NCBI GenBank assembly: GCA_029259595.1
Contig: JAJDEW010000136.1
Location: 1 to 53,536 of the forward strand
Direction: 5' to 3'
DNA: 53,536 bases
Origin: Planctomycetota bacterium
GTDB lineage: Bacteria > Planctomycetota > UBA1135 > GCA-002686595
Made by a program: the position numbers and the translations under genes. The number at the start of each line of letters is the position of its first letter. Position 1 is the first letter of the stretch. Below, piece after piece: positions 27,361 to 36,931 of the stretch. Below the pieces are notes generated by a model. It ran no database searches and was not told the DNA's origin. It saw only the letters and a list, made by a program, of their open reading frames with translations.

Positions 27361-27666
27361 TCAGCCCTTGGCGGACTTGCCGGGCGGCGTCATCGGCGGA
27401 AGGATGCGCGCGATCACCTGATCGTGCGGACGCGGGATGACGTGGACGCTCACGAGCTCGCCCACGCGTCGTGCCGCAGCGGCACCCGCGTCGGTCGAAG
27501 CCTTGACCGCGCCGACCTCACCGGCCACGAACATGGTGACGAGACCGGCGGTGGCCTTCTCCTTGCCGAACAGCTCCACCTTGGCCGCCTTGACCATCGC
27601 GTCGGCAGCCTCGATGGCGCCCACGAGGCCCTTCGTTTCGATCATTCCGAGCGCGCGCTTGGCCAC
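27361..27666 (-). CDS. BMC-H hexameric shell protein, copy 1
   Basis: A 101-residue single BMC domain ([20 protein letters not shown], then [25 protein letters not shown] and VHVIPRPH). It is the first gene of the ten-gene BMC operon. The GTG start at 27666 is preceded by a good GGAGG Shine-Dalgarno about 8 nt away. The pore loop before LVTM reads ATAG, unlike the SGGG of copy 2, so the two tiles should differ in permeability. The 260 bp upstream must hold the operon promoter; no clear sigma-70 boxes were seen. Confidence 0.96.
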   Translation of the reverse strand: MAKRALGMIETKGLVGAIEAADAMVKAAKVELFGKEKATAGLVTMFVAGEVGAVKASTDAGAAAARRVGELVSVHVIPRPHDQVIARILPPMTPPGKSAKG

Positions 27667-27926
27667 GTCTGTGTCCTCCGAAGGTAGGGCCCGAGCTTGG
27701 CCCGAAGGGGGGGGTCAACGGCCTGGGATCCTCCCCTTCGAGAGCATTCCGCCTGACCGGGCGAGGGAGTCTAGCGGCCGCCCGGCAAAACGCAATCGAG
27801 CAGGCTCGTTCAACCCGGATGTGGTTCCGTTGACGGGAACTTGGGCTGTGGGTGTTCGCGGGCCGCGCCCTGCTCCTCTTGGGCGGTCCCCCGACCGAAT
27901 CCGTCCGGCGATCCCGGGCCCGGCAG

Positions 27927-28442
27927 CTAGCGCACGATTTCGTAGTGCAAGCTCACGAGGCCCGTTTCGTATTCGGCGGTCTGGACGAGGGCCAGGCGCG
28001 TGGCGAGCTCGTGATCGGCGAGCAGCGCGATCCCGCGACCGAGCAGAACGGGATGGATCGATACGACGACCTCGTCGACCACGTCGGCCTCGAGCAAGCT
28101 GCGGAAGAGCTCACCGCCCCCCACGAGCCAGATGCGCTTGCCCGGCTTGCGCTTCAGGCCGCGCACGAACGTGGCGGTATCCTCCGCGACGATCGTCACG
28201 GCCGGATAGGAGGCCGCGGAAAGCGTGCGCGAGAAGACGTAGTTCTCGGCCTCCGGATAGGCGTCGAGGTCGTGCGCGAGCATGAGCTCGTAGGTCTTGC
28301 GTCCGATCAGGATCGCGTCGACATCCGCGAGGAAGGCGTCCATCCCGTAGTCCTGATCGGAGAACAGCCAATCGACCTCCCCGCCGGGACCGGCGATGTA
28401 GCCGTCCAGACTGGCGGCGACGTGGTAGGTGACTTTGCGCAA
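27927..28442 (-). CDS. Dihydrofolate reductase family / RibD C-terminal-like protein
   Basis: The protein has 171 residues of the RibD-C/DHFR-like fold: KVTYHVAASLDGYIAGPGGEVDWL at the N-terminus, ILIGRKTYELML, the NADPH loop IWLVGGGELFRSLL and the C-terminal VLLGRGIALL. Members of this family are pyrimidine or pterin reductases of mostly unknown substrate. It lies alone between the BMC and cell-shape operons, and nothing ties it to either. Confidence 0.88.
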   Translation of the reverse strand: MRKVTYHVAASLDGYIAGPGGEVDWLFSDQDYGMDAFLADVDAILIGRKTYELMLAHDLDAYPEAENYVFSRTLSAASYPAVTIVAEDTATFVRGLKRKPGKRIWLVGGGELFRSLLEADVVDEVVVSIHPVLLGRGIALLADHELATRLALVQTAEYETGLVSLHYEIVR

Positions 28443-28598
28443 CGCGTTCGTGCTCTCTCCCGGCAGAGACTAGGAGTCGATCGCGACCCGATCCAGACCC
28501 GGCCCGGCTACCGCCCTGCGGCGCGCAGAACCGGACCAAGCTCGCCTCACTCACGTTGGCGGACCGGGCCCACGCCGGATGACCGCTTTGACGGGCGG

Positions 28599-29804
28599 TC
28601 AGGCGCGGAAGGCGTCCGAGTCGAGCGTCGCTTCGTGGCGCGAGGCCAGGCCGACCGCGAGGCCCAGGGCCAAGAAGCTCGCCAGGAGCGAGCTCCCGCC
28701 GGTCGAGACGAGCGGGAGGGTCAGACCGGTCATCGGAAGCAGGCCCAGGTTGACGGAGGCGTTGATGAAGAAGTGGGAGAGGAAGTAGAGCCCGACGCCG
28801 CCCACGACCAGACGACTGAAGCGCTCGCGCACACCGCCCGCGACGACCAGGATCAAGCAGCCGAAGGCGACATAGGTCAGGACGAAGAGCACGGCCCCGA
28901 CGAAGCCGCCTTCCTCGGCGATGACGGCGAAGATCGAGTCGCAGTCGCGCTCGGGCAGGTGGCCGGCGCTGTTCGCGACCCCCTCCCCCAGGCCGGTGCC
29001 GAACAGGCCGCCGTTGCCGATCGCGACGCGCGCCTGGTAGGTGTGGAAGGCCGAGCCGTTGCGACCCTCGATCAGGACCTCGTTGTCGAAGCTGCCGAGC
29101 CAGGTGTCGATGCGCTTCTTCTGGTAGCCCTGCACCCAGTCCAGTTGATAGGCGAAGAGCGCGCTCAGCGCCCCGACCAGGATCAGCGTTCCGATCGCCC
29201 GGGCGCGCGCGCCCGCGAAGTACGCCATGCCGAGGCTCACGGGCACGATCGTGAGCGCAGTCCCGAGGTCGGGTTGCGCCACCACGAGCCCCATCGGCAC
29301 GATCGCGAGGAGCGCCGGCAGGAACCACTGCGTCGGTCGATCGAGGCGAATGCGGTGCAGGACGTGGGCCAGGATCACGATCAGACCCAGCTTCGCGAGT
29401 TCGGACGGCTGCAGGTCGAAGCCGAGCGGCAGCGGGATCCAGCGCCGCGCGTTGTTGCGTTCTTCTCCCAAGAGGGGCACCAGCGTCAAGAGCAAAAGGC
29501 TCAAGAGGTACACCAGCCACGCGCTGCGACGCAGCCAGCGCGGCCGCAGGAAGAAGCCCAGGAAGAAGAACGGCACCGCGACGATGAGCTTCTTCGCGTG
29601 TGAGCGGAAAGAGATCTCGTCGCGACCGAAGAGCAGGTCGCTCGTCTCCATCGTCTGGATGAGGACGAGGCTGACTCCGACCAGGATGGCCGCGAGCAGA
29701 AGGACCGGCCAGTCGATGCTCGTGAGCGCGATCCGCGACGAGAAGACCGACCGCCAGCCCGAAGGCGGGCGATGCCCCTTCCAGCTCCAGAAGGCGTCCG
29801 TCAT
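28599..29804 (-). CDS. rodA: Rod-shape peptidoglycan polymerase RodA
   Basis: A SEDS-family membrane glycosyltransferase of 401 residues with about ten membrane helices. It polymerises lipid II during cell elongation with its partner PBP2. Conserved stretches include ARRWIPLPLGFDLQPSELAKLGLI, VVAQPDLGTAL, the catalytic Asp region LPERDCDSIFAVIAEEGGFVG and the C-terminal NLGLLPMTGLTLPLVSTGGSSLLASF. The ATG overlaps the stop of the PBP2 gene by 4 bp. Confidence 0.96.
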   Translation of the reverse strand: MTDAFWSWKGHRPPSGWRSVFSSRIALTSIDWPVLLLAAILVGVSLVLIQTMETSDLLFGRDEISFRSHAKKLIVAVPFFFLGFFLRPRWLRRSAWLVYLLSLLLLTLVPLLGEERNNARRWIPLPLGFDLQPSELAKLGLIVILAHVLHRIRLDRPTQWFLPALLAIVPMGLVVAQPDLGTALTIVPVSLGMAYFAGARARAIGTLILVGALSALFAYQLDWVQGYQKKRIDTWLGSFDNEVLIEGRNGSAFHTYQARVAIGNGGLFGTGLGEGVANSAGHLPERDCDSIFAVIAEEGGFVGAVLFVLTYVAFGCLILVVAGGVRERFSRLVVGGVGLYFLSHFFINASVNLGLLPMTGLTLPLVSTGGSSLLASFLALGLAVGLASRHEATLDSDAFRA

Positions 29805-32800
29805 CGGCTCGGCTCCCGCAGGGAAACGCCGCGCTGGCCCAGCCAGGACCGCACCGCGTCCTGCAGCAGGAACTGACGCGCGACGTAGACCGCCCCGTGC
29901 GACGAGGTCGTCCTCGTGTCGTGCACGAAGATGACGAAGACCGCCACCGGATCCACGGCCGGAACCCAGCCGGCGACCCAGGTGTGCTTGCGGACGACGA
30001 GGTCTCCCTTTCCGTCGCGCCGACTGGTCAAATCGGCGCTGCCCGTCTTGGCCGCCACCGCGAAGCCCAGCTGATCCTCGTTGAGCGCCTTGTAGGCCGT
30101 CCCGTCGCGGTCCGCGGCCACGTGCCGCAAGGCGTCGCAGACGCGCTCGAGGTGGCCGGCTGCGATGGGAATCGGCTCGGCCGCAGGATAGGGCACGTCG
30201 AGCTCGCCGATGCGGCTGACGAGGCGACACGAGCGCTTCTCCCCCGTCGCGAGCGCGAGCGTCGCGCGCGCGACCTGCATCGGCGTCGCGTCGATCACCG
30301 CCAGTCCGTTGCCCGCCAAGCGCCGTTCGAAGTCGCCGAACGGATTCACCGCGAAGATTGCCGGCACGGCCTCGATGAGGCCGCCGCGCCGCACGGTCGA
30401 CGGGTTCCACGGCGGCGGAGTGCGCACGCCCGTCGGCTCGCCGAAGCCGAAGGCATAGGCCAGGTCGTAGAAGCTCGCGACCGGATAGCGCTCGCCGAGC
30501 TCGGCGAAGTAAGCGTTGCACGAACCGATCAGCGCCTCCTTCAGGTTGACCTCGCCGTGCCCGAACTTCTTCCAGCAGCGCACGTCCTTGTAGCCGCTGC
30601 CGCCGCGCGCGATCTCGCCGCAGAACACGCGCCGCTCGGGATCGAGGCCGAGATGTTCGAGCGCCCAGGCGGCGACGAAGGGTTTGAAGACTGAACCCGG
30701 CGGCTGGAAGGTCGGCTGACGCAGTGTGCGTTCGATCGCGAGCCCGCGCTGTCCCGACGCATCGGCCGCGATGACCGAGCCCGGCCCCGGCTCGGAGGCC
30801 GCAGCCACGACGTCACCTTCGACCGACAGGAAGACGATCGCGCCGACAGGCTCCTCGAACCACTCCAGATCCAGGTCGGGGTCATTGACGCGCTCGGGAT
30901 GGCGCAGCGTGTCACGCGCGTCCCGCTGCACGTCGAGATCCATCGTCAAGACGACGTCCTGGCCATCGACGGGTTCGTTGACCGACGCGTGGCCACGGCT
31001 CTCGTACACGTCCTGGAGTCCCCAGCGCTCGCGGTAGCCGTTCTCTCCGCGCAGCTCGACGTCCCAGAAGCCCTCGATGCCCGAAACTCCCTGTTGTTCG
31101 TCCGAACGCAACACGGTCGAGACCAGGCCCTCGAGCTCGTGCTCCTCGCCGCTCGAGCGGTCGGCCAGTCCACGCAAGTGCTCGAGGCGTTGTGCCGCGG
31201 GCCGCTGACGCAGGAGATCGTCGACGTCGACCGCTCCGACGTGACCGATCAGGCCCTCGAAGAGCGGCCCGTCGTCCTCTTCGAAGACGGTTGCCACGCG
31301 CTGGTTCACCTCGAGCGCGCGGAGCCCGGGATACCAGGCCTCGAAGCGCGTGAGCAAGCCGACGACCTCGTAGTCGGGTGGGCGCTGCTGCAGCGGCCGC
31401 GGCCGCATCCCGAAGTCCTTGAGGAAGAAGTCCGCGCGCTCGACCGCGCGCTCGCGCACGCCCGAGGAGAACACCAGTCGCCCGTCGGCGGTGCGCTCGG
31501 TGTCCGGCAAGGCCTCCTTCGAGAGCAGCGCCAGAACGGCCGCGAGCTCGCCTTGGAAGCGCGCCTCCCAGTCGTCGGCCAGCCGGCGCGCGAGCGCGTC
31601 GAGCGCCTCGGCGTCGCGCCGCGTGCCGCGCCCCACGTGACGACGGAAGGCGGCGCCGAGCTCGGGTTCGTCGGGCAGCACCGTGAGCACGCGATCGAGC
31701 AGCGCCCAGGGATGACGATGGCCGGCCTGGAAGGCGCGCACCTCGGGATCCTGGGACGCCAGCACCTCACCGCGGCGGGCGCGCACCTCGGGGGTCATCG
31801 GCACCTCGAGGAAGGTCTGCAGGTCGTGCAGGACGGCCAGGCGATCGCTCGCACGCCAGGGCGCGGGGCGGTTGTCGAGCAGGCGTTCGACGTCTCCCCC
31901 GTCCTCGCCCTCTGGCGCGAAGATCGCTGCGATCCGATCCAGCACGTCGTCCGGCTGCGGGTCCCGCGCGGGATCGAGGCGCAGCTGCGCGAACAAGCGC
32001 GGCAAGGCGTAGCCGTCGCGCCACCCCGACAACCAGTCGGTCCGCGCGCTCACGGTCCACTCCTCGAGCCGGCGCTCGTCCCAGGCCAGCGTACGGGCGA
32101 TCCAACCCAGGTCGAAGGCGTGCGCGAGGGTATCCGGCGCGATGCGACCCGGCGCGAAGCCGGTCGCCTCGGCGAACAGCTTCGATGCGGTCGCGTCCTC
32201 GACCGCGCGGCGCGTCTCCTCGAGCTCTTCGACGAGACCATCCAGCGCGGTCCCCGTCGTTCGCTGGCGCGTCTCCGCGCGCTCGAGCAAGGCGGCGAAG
32301 CGCGCGAGGTAATCGATCGAGCGTGCCAGCCGGTGCTCGATCCGACGCCAACCGCGCTCCACCGGATCCCCGGCGGCCGCAACGGATTCCCCGTCTCGCA
32401 AGCCCGCTCCGAAGAGCTCCGTGTCCTTCAAACGCACGGCCAGCTCCAAGAAGCTTCGTTGCGGCGACTCGGCCGCGGCGCTCTCGAGCCGCTTCCATTC
32501 GCGCGCGTCGAGCAGGAGCATCCTTCGCAGGTAGTAGCGCACGTCCCCGGCGCGCCGGCTGCGGTTCTCGAGCTGCGGCTTGGACGTCGCCGGGATGCGT
32601 TCGCTGCCGAGGGCCAGCGGCGCTCCCTCTGCAAAGGCGTCCAGGTCGATCGGCCTCAGGCTCAAGAGCTCGAGCGTCCAGCGCGGCAAGTCGTAGCGTG
32701 CCTCCTGCAACGACACGGCCCGCCGCAGGAGCAGCGAGCGCGCATGGGCCACCTGCCCCAGCGGGTGCCCGCGCCGGAAGGTCCGATACGACAGGGACAG

Positions 32801-33016
32801 CGAGTAGGTGCTCTTGTCCCGCACGAGTACTTGACCGCTCGCGTCCAGGATCGAGCCGCGACGGTAGGGCAGGATGTTTCCGGAGTGAACGAGCCGGCTG
32901 GCCTCCCCGGCCCAGACCACGTGCTGGTGAACTTGCACGCGATAGAGGTTCGCGATCAGGACCACGCAGCCGAGGCCGGCGACGGCGAGCAGAGGACGCA
33001 CCTTCCGGCTGATCAT
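29801..33016 (-). CDS. mrdA: Penicillin-binding protein 2 with a very large insertion
   Basis: A transpeptidase for cell elongation, 1071 residues from ATG 33016, against about 630 in E. coli PBP2. One N-terminal helix (LLAVAGLGCVVLIANL) precedes the pedestal motif PYRRGSILDASGQVLVRD. The transpeptidase domain has S775-V-F-K778 (active-site Ser), S832-C-N834 and K990-T-G. Between pedestal start and catalytic domain, roughly residues 90-570 are largely helical, charged and Arg/Glu-rich, with no motif I recognise. All active-site motifs are intact. It overlaps mreD and rodA by 4 bp each. Confidence 0.93.
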   Translation of the reverse strand: MISRKVRPLLAVAGLGCVVLIANLYRVQVHQHVVWAGEASRLVHSGNILPYRRGSILDASGQVLVRDKSTYSLSLSYRTFRRGHPLGQVAHARSLLLRRAVSLQEARYDLPRWTLELLSLRPIDLDAFAEGAPLALGSERIPATSKPQLENRSRRAGDVRYYLRRMLLLDAREWKRLESAAAESPQRSFLELAVRLKDTELFGAGLRDGESVAAAGDPVERGWRRIEHRLARSIDYLARFAALLERAETRQRTTGTALDGLVEELEETRRAVEDATASKLFAEATGFAPGRIAPDTLAHAFDLGWIARTLAWDERRLEEWTVSARTDWLSGWRDGYALPRLFAQLRLDPARDPQPDDVLDRIAAIFAPEGEDGGDVERLLDNRPAPWRASDRLAVLHDLQTFLEVPMTPEVRARRGEVLASQDPEVRAFQAGHRHPWALLDRVLTVLPDEPELGAAFRRHVGRGTRRDAEALDALARRLADDWEARFQGELAAVLALLSKEALPDTERTADGRLVFSSGVRERAVERADFFLKDFGMRPRPLQQRPPDYEVVGLLTRFEAWYPGLRALEVNQRVATVFEEDDGPLFEGLIGHVGAVDVDDLLRQRPAAQRLEHLRGLADRSSGEEHELEGLVSTVLRSDEQQGVSGIEGFWDVELRGENGYRERWGLQDVYESRGHASVNEPVDGQDVVLTMDLDVQRDARDTLRHPERVNDPDLDLEWFEEPVGAIVFLSVEGDVVAAASEPGPGSVIAADASGQRGLAIERTLRQPTFQPPGSVFKPFVAAWALEHLGLDPERRVFCGEIARGGSGYKDVRCWKKFGHGEVNLKEALIGSCNAYFAELGERYPVASFYDLAYAFGFGEPTGVRTPPPWNPSTVRRGGLIEAVPAIFAVNPFGDFERRLAGNGLAVIDATPMQVARATLALATGEKRSCRLVSRIGELDVPYPAAEPIPIAAGHLERVCDALRHVAADRDGTAYKALNEDQLGFAVAAKTGSADLTSRRDGKGDLVVRKHTWVAGWVPAVDPVAVFVIFVHDTRTTSSHGAVYVARQFLLQDAVRSWLGQRGVSLREPSR

Positions 33017-33543
33017 GCGAGCATCCCCTTCTTGCTCTTCACGAAGGGGGTCAGGCCCGGCAGGTTGCGCAGGACGGGCACGAGAAAGAGCGCCCCGGCG
33101 GCGGTCGCGAGCGCAGCGTGCCAAGGCACGGCCGCGTTCGGCGCGAAGATGCCGGCTTGTCGCACCTCGACGAGGCGCGTCGCTGCCAGGAACCAGAACA
33201 GCGCCAGGGCGACGACGGCCGCGAAGGCGGTCCGTGGTGCGGGGCGATCGAGTTCGATCGCATCACGCAAGAACAGGATCGTCCACGCCACGGCGACGTA
33301 GCCGACCAGCACGCTCGAGACCGGGTCCGTCGTGAACGCCATGCGTGCCACGCCGACGACGAGTGCGATCCACGCCACGCGGTCCTCGCGCGCGCGCACG
33401 CCGAGGGCCAGGACGATCAGGAGACCGAAGTCGGGCACCCAGGGTCCGAAGGAATCGAGCGCGACCAGGGCACCCTGCAGGGCAAAGAGCCACGTGCACC
33501 ACAAGAGCAGGCACAGCCAGGAGAAGAAGCCGACCTTCGTCAT
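33013..33543 (-). CDS. mreD: MreD-like rod-shape membrane protein
   Basis: The protein has 176 residues with about five membrane helices (FFSWLCLLLWCTWLFALQGALVA, DFGLLIVLALGV and others) and little conserved sequence, as usual for MreD. The assignment rests on size, topology and position between mreC and mrdA, with 4-bp overlaps on both sides. It would help organise the elongation complex in the inner membrane. Confidence 0.85.
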   Translation of the reverse strand: MTKVGFFSWLCLLLWCTWLFALQGALVALDSFGPWVPDFGLLIVLALGVRAREDRVAWIALVVGVARMAFTTDPVSSVLVGYVAVAWTILFLRDAIELDRPAPRTAFAAVVALALFWFLAATRLVEVRQAGIFAPNAAVPWHAALATAAGALFLVPVLRNLPGLTPFVKSKKGMLA

Positions 33544-34949
33544 TCGTCTTCTCCGTGGGACGTGACCCGACCCGCGTCCTCCGCCGGCCGCGTGCGCACG
33601 TAGAGCGCGCCGAGTTCCACCGGAGTGAGGTCCGTCTCGAGCACCAGCTCGACGGGCTCGTCGCGCTGGGTGTGCAACGGCAGCTCGGTGTGTCCGAGGT
33701 AGAAGCCGGTCGAGATGCCAGCGTCACCCGAGCCTGTGTACAGCCGCGCGCCCTTCGAGCGCTCCGACGTGCCCGCCCCCAGCTCGATGCGCGGTACCCA
33801 ACGCAGCCGCACGGCGCCCGACGCGCTTCGGCCGAGCCCGTGCAGTCGTCCCAGAACGCGCGGCGCGCCTCCATCGTCGAAGCGTGCGACGCAGACGACA
33901 TGAAAGCCGGGATCGCCGAGGTAGCTCACGTCGGAGCTGATGGGGCCGGCGCGCGTCACCCGTCCGATCAAGCGCGCCCCGGCGGACGTGACCGCGGCGC
34001 CGGGCATGACGCCGTGTGACGTTCCGACCGGCAGCTTGGCGGCCTCGCGCCAGGGGCTCGGATCGGCCAGGTTCAGCGGCCGAACGGCGAGCCAGTTCTC
34101 GTCCAGGAGCACGGGTACGCGCGCGGGCAGCGGCTCGAGCGGCACGTCCGGGGCGAGCACGATGACGTGACTCAGGCCGTCCTGATAATCGATCTCCGGC
34201 AAGAGCGTCCAGCGCTTGCCGTCCGGATCTCCCCAGACGTCGCCCAGCCGAAAGCCCTCCGCCAGCTCCGCGAATGGTTCGGCATCCGAGAACAGCTCGT
34301 ACACGCGCGCGAGTCCCCCGGCGAGTTCGCGGTCGCTCGGGTTGTGCACGGCCAACCGCACCCCCGCGCCCAAAGTCCCCTTGTCGGCGTCGACGCCGCC
34401 AACCGTCAAGTAGACCGGAATGCCGTGCGGTCCGTCCGCGACACGCGCCCCGACGAGGAAGCCGCCGGCGGTCACGAGCTCGACCTCGGCCTCCGTGGTC
34501 CCGTCCCTGCGCTGCTCGAAGACGCGCACGACGCGACCGACGTAGGAGTCCCCGAAGACGACCGGCAGCCCGATGACAACGCCGCGACCGTCCGGCAGGT
34601 GGATGCGCAGGCGGTCCTTGTTCGTGACGACGCGGCCGCGCACCTCGGCCGCGAGCAGGCGCCGCCCTTCCACGAGCCTGGACTCGCTCGGCAGCGCAGC
34701 CGTGAAGAGCGCTTCGATCAGCTCCAGGCTCTCGCCCACGCTTTCCTCGGCCGTCCGCGCGCGCACCCGTTCGGCCGCGAGCACGCGCCCACGCCCGAGG
34801 ATGCGAAGGGGCTTGGCGATCTCGGCCAGGTAACGAACCGGCGCCGTGGCGAGGCTCGCCAGCTCTTGGAACCCGGGCACCGGTCGCAACGAGGCGAACA
34901 GGAGACCGGTCCAGAGGAGAAAACCCAGGGTGCGGAGCCGAGAGGACAT
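33540..34949 (-). CDS. mreC: MreC-like rod-shape protein, enlarged
   Basis: The protein has 469 residues; MreC usually has 280-370. One N-terminal helix (GFLLWTGLLFASL) is followed by a short coiled region (ERVRARTAEESVGESLELI) and a beta-rich periplasmic part with the MreC-like GLPVVFGDSYVGRVVRVFE and LVTAGGFLVGARVADG. The extra length is in additional beta segments in the second half. The role, scaffolding PBP2 and MreD outside the membrane, is inferred from family and operon. Confidence 0.88.
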   Translation of the reverse strand: MSSRLRTLGFLLWTGLLFASLRPVPGFQELASLATAPVRYLAEIAKPLRILGRGRVLAAERVRARTAEESVGESLELIEALFTAALPSESRLVEGRRLLAAEVRGRVVTNKDRLRIHLPDGRGVVIGLPVVFGDSYVGRVVRVFEQRRDGTTEAEVELVTAGGFLVGARVADGPHGIPVYLTVGGVDADKGTLGAGVRLAVHNPSDRELAGGLARVYELFSDAEPFAELAEGFRLGDVWGDPDGKRWTLLPEIDYQDGLSHVIVLAPDVPLEPLPARVPVLLDENWLAVRPLNLADPSPWREAAKLPVGTSHGVMPGAAVTSAGARLIGRVTRAGPISSDVSYLGDPGFHVVCVARFDDGGAPRVLGRLHGLGRSASGAVRLRWVPRIELGAGTSERSKGARLYTGSGDAGISTGFYLGHTELPLHTQRDEPVELVLETDLTPVELGALYVRTRPAEDAGRVTSHGEDE

Positions 34950-35128
34950 GGTGCGCGAGCGACCCGCGCTAAAGGCCCCACGACCGGGGTCCCAGGCAGC
35001 GGTCCGCCACTTCGAACCTTACCGACGGGGAGGGGCGGAACAAGCCGGCGCGAAGCGCTCGGACGGGAATCGACCGAGGTCGAACGAAGGCGAGACGACC
35101 TGCCGGCCGGTCGAACACCGTGGCGGGC

Positions 35129-36190
35129 TCAGTCGTCGTCGGCCGAGAGCACGCGCGAGAAGATGTCGAGCTTCTCCAGGAAGACGCCCGTACCGCGCGC
35201 GACGGCCGTGAGCGGGTCGTCGGCGACCCGCGCGGGGATGCCCAGGGCGTCGGAGATGGCCGGAGCGATGCCGTAGAGCAGGGCTCCTCCCCCGACGATC
35301 GTGCAACCGGTATCGACCAGGTCAGCCGCGATCTCGGGCGGCGACTCCTCGAGCACCTGGCGGATCGATTCGCAGATCTTGCGGATCGGCCCACTCAGCG
35401 ACTCGCGGATCTCGATCGAGGTGACCGTCGCGCGGCTCGGCAAGCCCGTGATGGAGTCGCGGCCCTTGACCTCCATCGAGAGCTCTTGCTCCATCTGGTA
35501 GGCGGAGCCGATCGTGAGCTTGATGCGCTCGGCCGTCTGCTCGCCGATCAGAAGGTTGTGGAAGCGCCGCAGGTGGCTGACGATGGCATCGTCCAGCTCG
35601 TCGCCGGCCACGCGCAACGAGGTCGCGACGACGGAGCCTGCCAGGGCCAGTACGGCGGTCTCGGTCGTGCCCCCGCCGATGTCGACGATCAGCGATCCAC
35701 GCGCCTCCGTCACCGGCAAGTCGACCCCGATCCCGGCGGCCATCGGCTCGTCGATCAGGTAGACACGCCGGGCCCCGGCGCGTTCGGCCGAGTGCACGAC
35801 CGCGCGCCGCTCGACGTCCGTGATGCCGGTCGGCACCGAGATCACGACCTGCGGCTTCACCCAGCTGCGGCCCTCGTGGACCTTGCTGATGAAGTAGCGC
35901 AGCATCTTCTCGGTGACCTCGAAGTCCGCGATCACGCCATGGCGCAGGGGCCGCACCGCCTCGATCGAGCCCGGCGTCTTCCCGAGCATCGACTTGGCCG
36001 CGTTGCCGACCGCCATCCCGTCGAGCAGGACCTCGTTCGTGCCCTTCTTGACCGCGACCACGCTGGGCTCGTTCAAGATGATCCCGCGGCCGCGCACACA
36101 AACCAGCGTGTTCGCGGTCCCGAGGTCGATCCCCATATCGACGGAGAAGTTGCCGAGGAACCACTCCAGCGGTTTAAGGACGTTGGCCAT
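35129..36190 (-). CDS. mreB: Rod-shape actin homologue MreB
   Basis: The protein has 353 residues. The actin-fold ATP-binding motifs are MGIDLGTANTLVCVRGRGIILNEPS (split by the shape of the family), DIGGGTTETAVLAL and GGGALLYGI. MreB filaments guide peptidoglycan synthesis along the side wall. It is the first gene of the elongation cluster, 179 bp upstream of mreC, so it may be partly regulated on its own. A full mreBCD-mrdA-rodA set implies MreB-directed elongation in this organism. Confidence 0.97.
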   Translation of the reverse strand: MANVLKPLEWFLGNFSVDMGIDLGTANTLVCVRGRGIILNEPSVVAVKKGTNEVLLDGMAVGNAAKSMLGKTPGSIEAVRPLRHGVIADFEVTEKMLRYFISKVHEGRSWVKPQVVISVPTGITDVERRAVVHSAERAGARRVYLIDEPMAAGIGVDLPVTEARGSLIVDIGGGTTETAVLALAGSVVATSLRVAGDELDDAIVSHLRRFHNLLIGEQTAERIKLTIGSAYQMEQELSMEVKGRDSITGLPSRATVTSIEIRESLSGPIRKICESIRQVLEESPPEIAADLVDTGCTIVGGGALLYGIAPAISDALGIPARVADDPLTAVARGTGVFLEKLDIFSRVLSADDD

Positions 36191-36439
36191 CGAATGGGAC
36201 CCTGACCCCCCTCGGGTCTCGGCGAATGAGACGCAACAACCGTCCCGGACGCTGCGCGTCTTCGGTGAACCGGTCCGTTGCTGCCAGGCGGAGTCGCGCC
36301 CCGCTAGCGTGGAAGAAGTTTAGCGCCCTCGTAAGGCCGATCAAGCGCGCGGATGCCGCGAGCACGGGGTTCCTCCCCAAGATCGCCCCTTTCTAGGACA
36401 TCGCTTTATGTGGAGGCGGACCGCGGCCGGACGGCGGCC

Positions 36440-36570
36440 TCGGAGCCGAGGGTTCGCACTCGTGCCATTGCGCGGCCCAGCTACGCGATCGGGCACAGGC
36501 GCGCGACGCCGTGCGCGCCACGAACCGCGCCGCGGAGGCGAGCCGATGGCGAGCGAAGCGAGCGAGGGTC
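36440..36570. repeat. Palindromic repeat copy C, degenerate left arm
   Basis: H2 is damaged (GGAGCC then GAGGGTTC) and H3 is partly broken (GTGCC and GGGCAC kept, inner stem changed). H4 is perfect (GGCGCGC, loop GACGCCGT, GCGCGCC, near 36498-36519). The arm ends in GCGAGCGAAGCGAGCGAG. Bases 36191-36439 upstream of mreB show no feature. Bases 36571-36643 are unique sequence leading into the tandem array. Confidence 0.75.
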
Positions 36571-36643
36571 CTGGTGAGCTCCCCGTTCGAATCCGCGCGC
36601 TGAATCCGACGGTGGGCGACGGGTGCGACGGTCGGTGTCGTTT

Positions 36644-36931
36644 ACGGACTGGCTGGCCTCCGCGAACTGGCTGGCCTCCGCGGACTGGCTGGCCTCCACG
36701 GACTGGCTGGCCTCCACGGACTCGCTCGCCTCCACGGACTGGCTCGCCTCCACGGACTCGCTCGCCTCCACGGACTGGCTGGCCTCCACGGACTGGCTGG
36801 CCTCCACGGACTCGCTCGCCTCCACGGACTGGCTCGCCTCTACGGACTCGCTCGCCTCTACGGACTCGCTCGCCTCTACGGACTCGCTCGCCTCTACGGA
36901 CTCGCTCGCCTCTACTGACGCGCTCGCTTCG
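36644..36931. repeat. 18-bp tandem array, 16 units
   Basis: Sixteen head-to-tail units of ACGGACTSGCTSGCCTCC, with few changes (TGG/TCG, CTG/CTC, TCC/TCT). The last unit merges into CTCGCTTCGCTCGCC, the loop-side end of the repeat right arm. The array sits exactly between the two arms of copy C. Every frame is open because the unit is a multiple of three and lacks stops, so the apparent long proteins are not good evidence of coding. Confidence 0.93.
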
